From: Diphasiastrum complanatum
Taxonomy: Eukaryota > Streptophyta > Lycopodiopsida > Lycopodiales > Lycopodiaceae
Length of the DNA: 64,000 nucleotides
Direction: 5' to 3'
Assembly: GCA_029204225.1 (NCBI GenBank)
Contig: CM055103.1
Coordinates: 26,462,293-26,526,292 of the forward strand
This document shows, piece after piece, positions 63,230 through 64,000 of this stretch. Both the position numbers and the translations under genes were made by a program. The notes under the pieces were generated by a model. That model was not told the origin of the DNA, did not search any database, and saw only the letters and a program-made list of their open reading frames with translations. Within the stretch, counting starts at the first letter, position 1. Each line of letters starts with the position of its first letter.

Positions 63230-64000
63230 CAAGTCTAAGAGTGATCTAAATGATTAATAGTACTTGAGAAATCATTGACAATTTGTTGTTTTTGAGTTCT
63301 AATTGAGAGGGCGAGTTCAAGGAGAGAAGTAACATCATTGTTTTTGGTCAAGATCAATTTGTGGGCTGTTGAAGTACTGTCCACACATGTGAAACCGTAC
63401 AACAACCTTCAAATTAACTTCCATTAGTGTTCTTGATCCAAAAAAGTGCATACTAGTCCAAAATTAGCATTGTCTAGATCTAGGTTCAATCTATTGAATG
63501 CTAATGATCAAATAGTGATTTAAGTCATTGAAGCAATTCATTTTGAAGCATTAGATCAGATCTTTAAGGCTTTGATATCTTTGATGATCAACAGAAAGGT
63601 AAGCAAGTGGAAGAGACTCATTTTGCTTTACTCACATGTATGCAAGTGGATATTGTTTCTCATGGTTTTCATGATGGAAAACAAAGTTTGTTCAATGACT
63701 TTGATGGTCAAGAGGAAGATCAAGAGGTTGGTCTCAAAGGGCTTCAACAACACAAAAGGAAAGGTGGCAATTTGGAGCTAGTCAAGAGCATCAAAGGAAG
63801 GTTATTTGGCAAAGGTGTTATGGATTTGTTTTTTCAGGAAGTTTATAATTTCTTTAAAAGGAGGGGTGAAGTGGTGGAATAAAATTCTATTTGGAAATCT
63901 GCTGATTGCATAGTTTCGAAAAAGAAACATTTGTGGTATAGAAATGAGATTTGATCTGAAAGTATTCAGATAAATTCAGAGTAAGATACCTAATTGGAAC
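63230..64000 (+). other. Leader and unidentified frame of the right-edge copia element
   Basis: By position this is the leader up to gag. A 91-codon frame at 63607-63882 (with GRLFGKGVMDLFFQEVYNFF) is not recognisable as Gag, and the window ends before any diagnostic domain. Confidence 0.35.

Overview
The window is nuclear DNA of a land plant. The evidence is a respiratory burst oxidase gene with 14 short introns, a plant-type prefoldin subunit 2 gene, and a background of Ty1/copia and Ty3/gypsy LTR retrotransposons primed by plant initiator methionine tRNA (TGGTATCAGAGC sites). Low gene density, long AG microsatellites and many decayed copia copies would suit a large repeat-rich genome such as that of a fern or another non-seed plant, but the sequence alone does not fix the lineage.

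Only two host genes are well supported. An intact RBOH (NADPH oxidase) gene runs on the minus strand from 22287 to 16459; its 15 exons join in phase to 923 codons. A single-exon prefoldin subunit 2 gene lies on the minus strand at 49986-49525. RBOH would make apoplastic superoxide under calcium control, and prefoldin hands nascent actin and tubulin to chaperonin; nothing links the two.

The rest is mobile DNA and its debris. Positions 1-1435 hold a broken minus-strand copia element. Positions 5392-13045 hold a complete LTR element (675-bp LTRs, ATAAT target duplication) with gag and protease but no integrase or reverse transcriptase of its own, interrupted at 7656 by 3.5 kb of an older copia copy. 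Positions 27650-37567 hold a minus-strand copia element split inside pol by a non-autonomous gypsy-like element (28650-33126, GCAAC duplication), whose 5' LTR/primer-site segment is inverted in place. This composite abuts a gypsy chromodomain fragment at 37.7 kb. A 756-bp hAT-type inverted-repeat element (44210-44965, 8-bp duplication) lies next to an intron-containing hAT transposase pseudogene (45.4-47.8 kb). A short non-coding LTR element lies at 53.86-55.62 kb, a deleted minus-strand copia at 56.0-59.7 kb, and the start of another copia element at 62.5-64 kb.

The most unusual signals are the small LTR/primer-site inversion, two nested insertions that can be read base by base, a 71-bp tRNA-like retroposon with a 15-bp duplication in RBOH intron 1, and a decayed, unidentified reading frame of about 400 codons at 52.1-53.4 kb. 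I found no CRISPR array, no rRNA gene and no intact tRNA gene.
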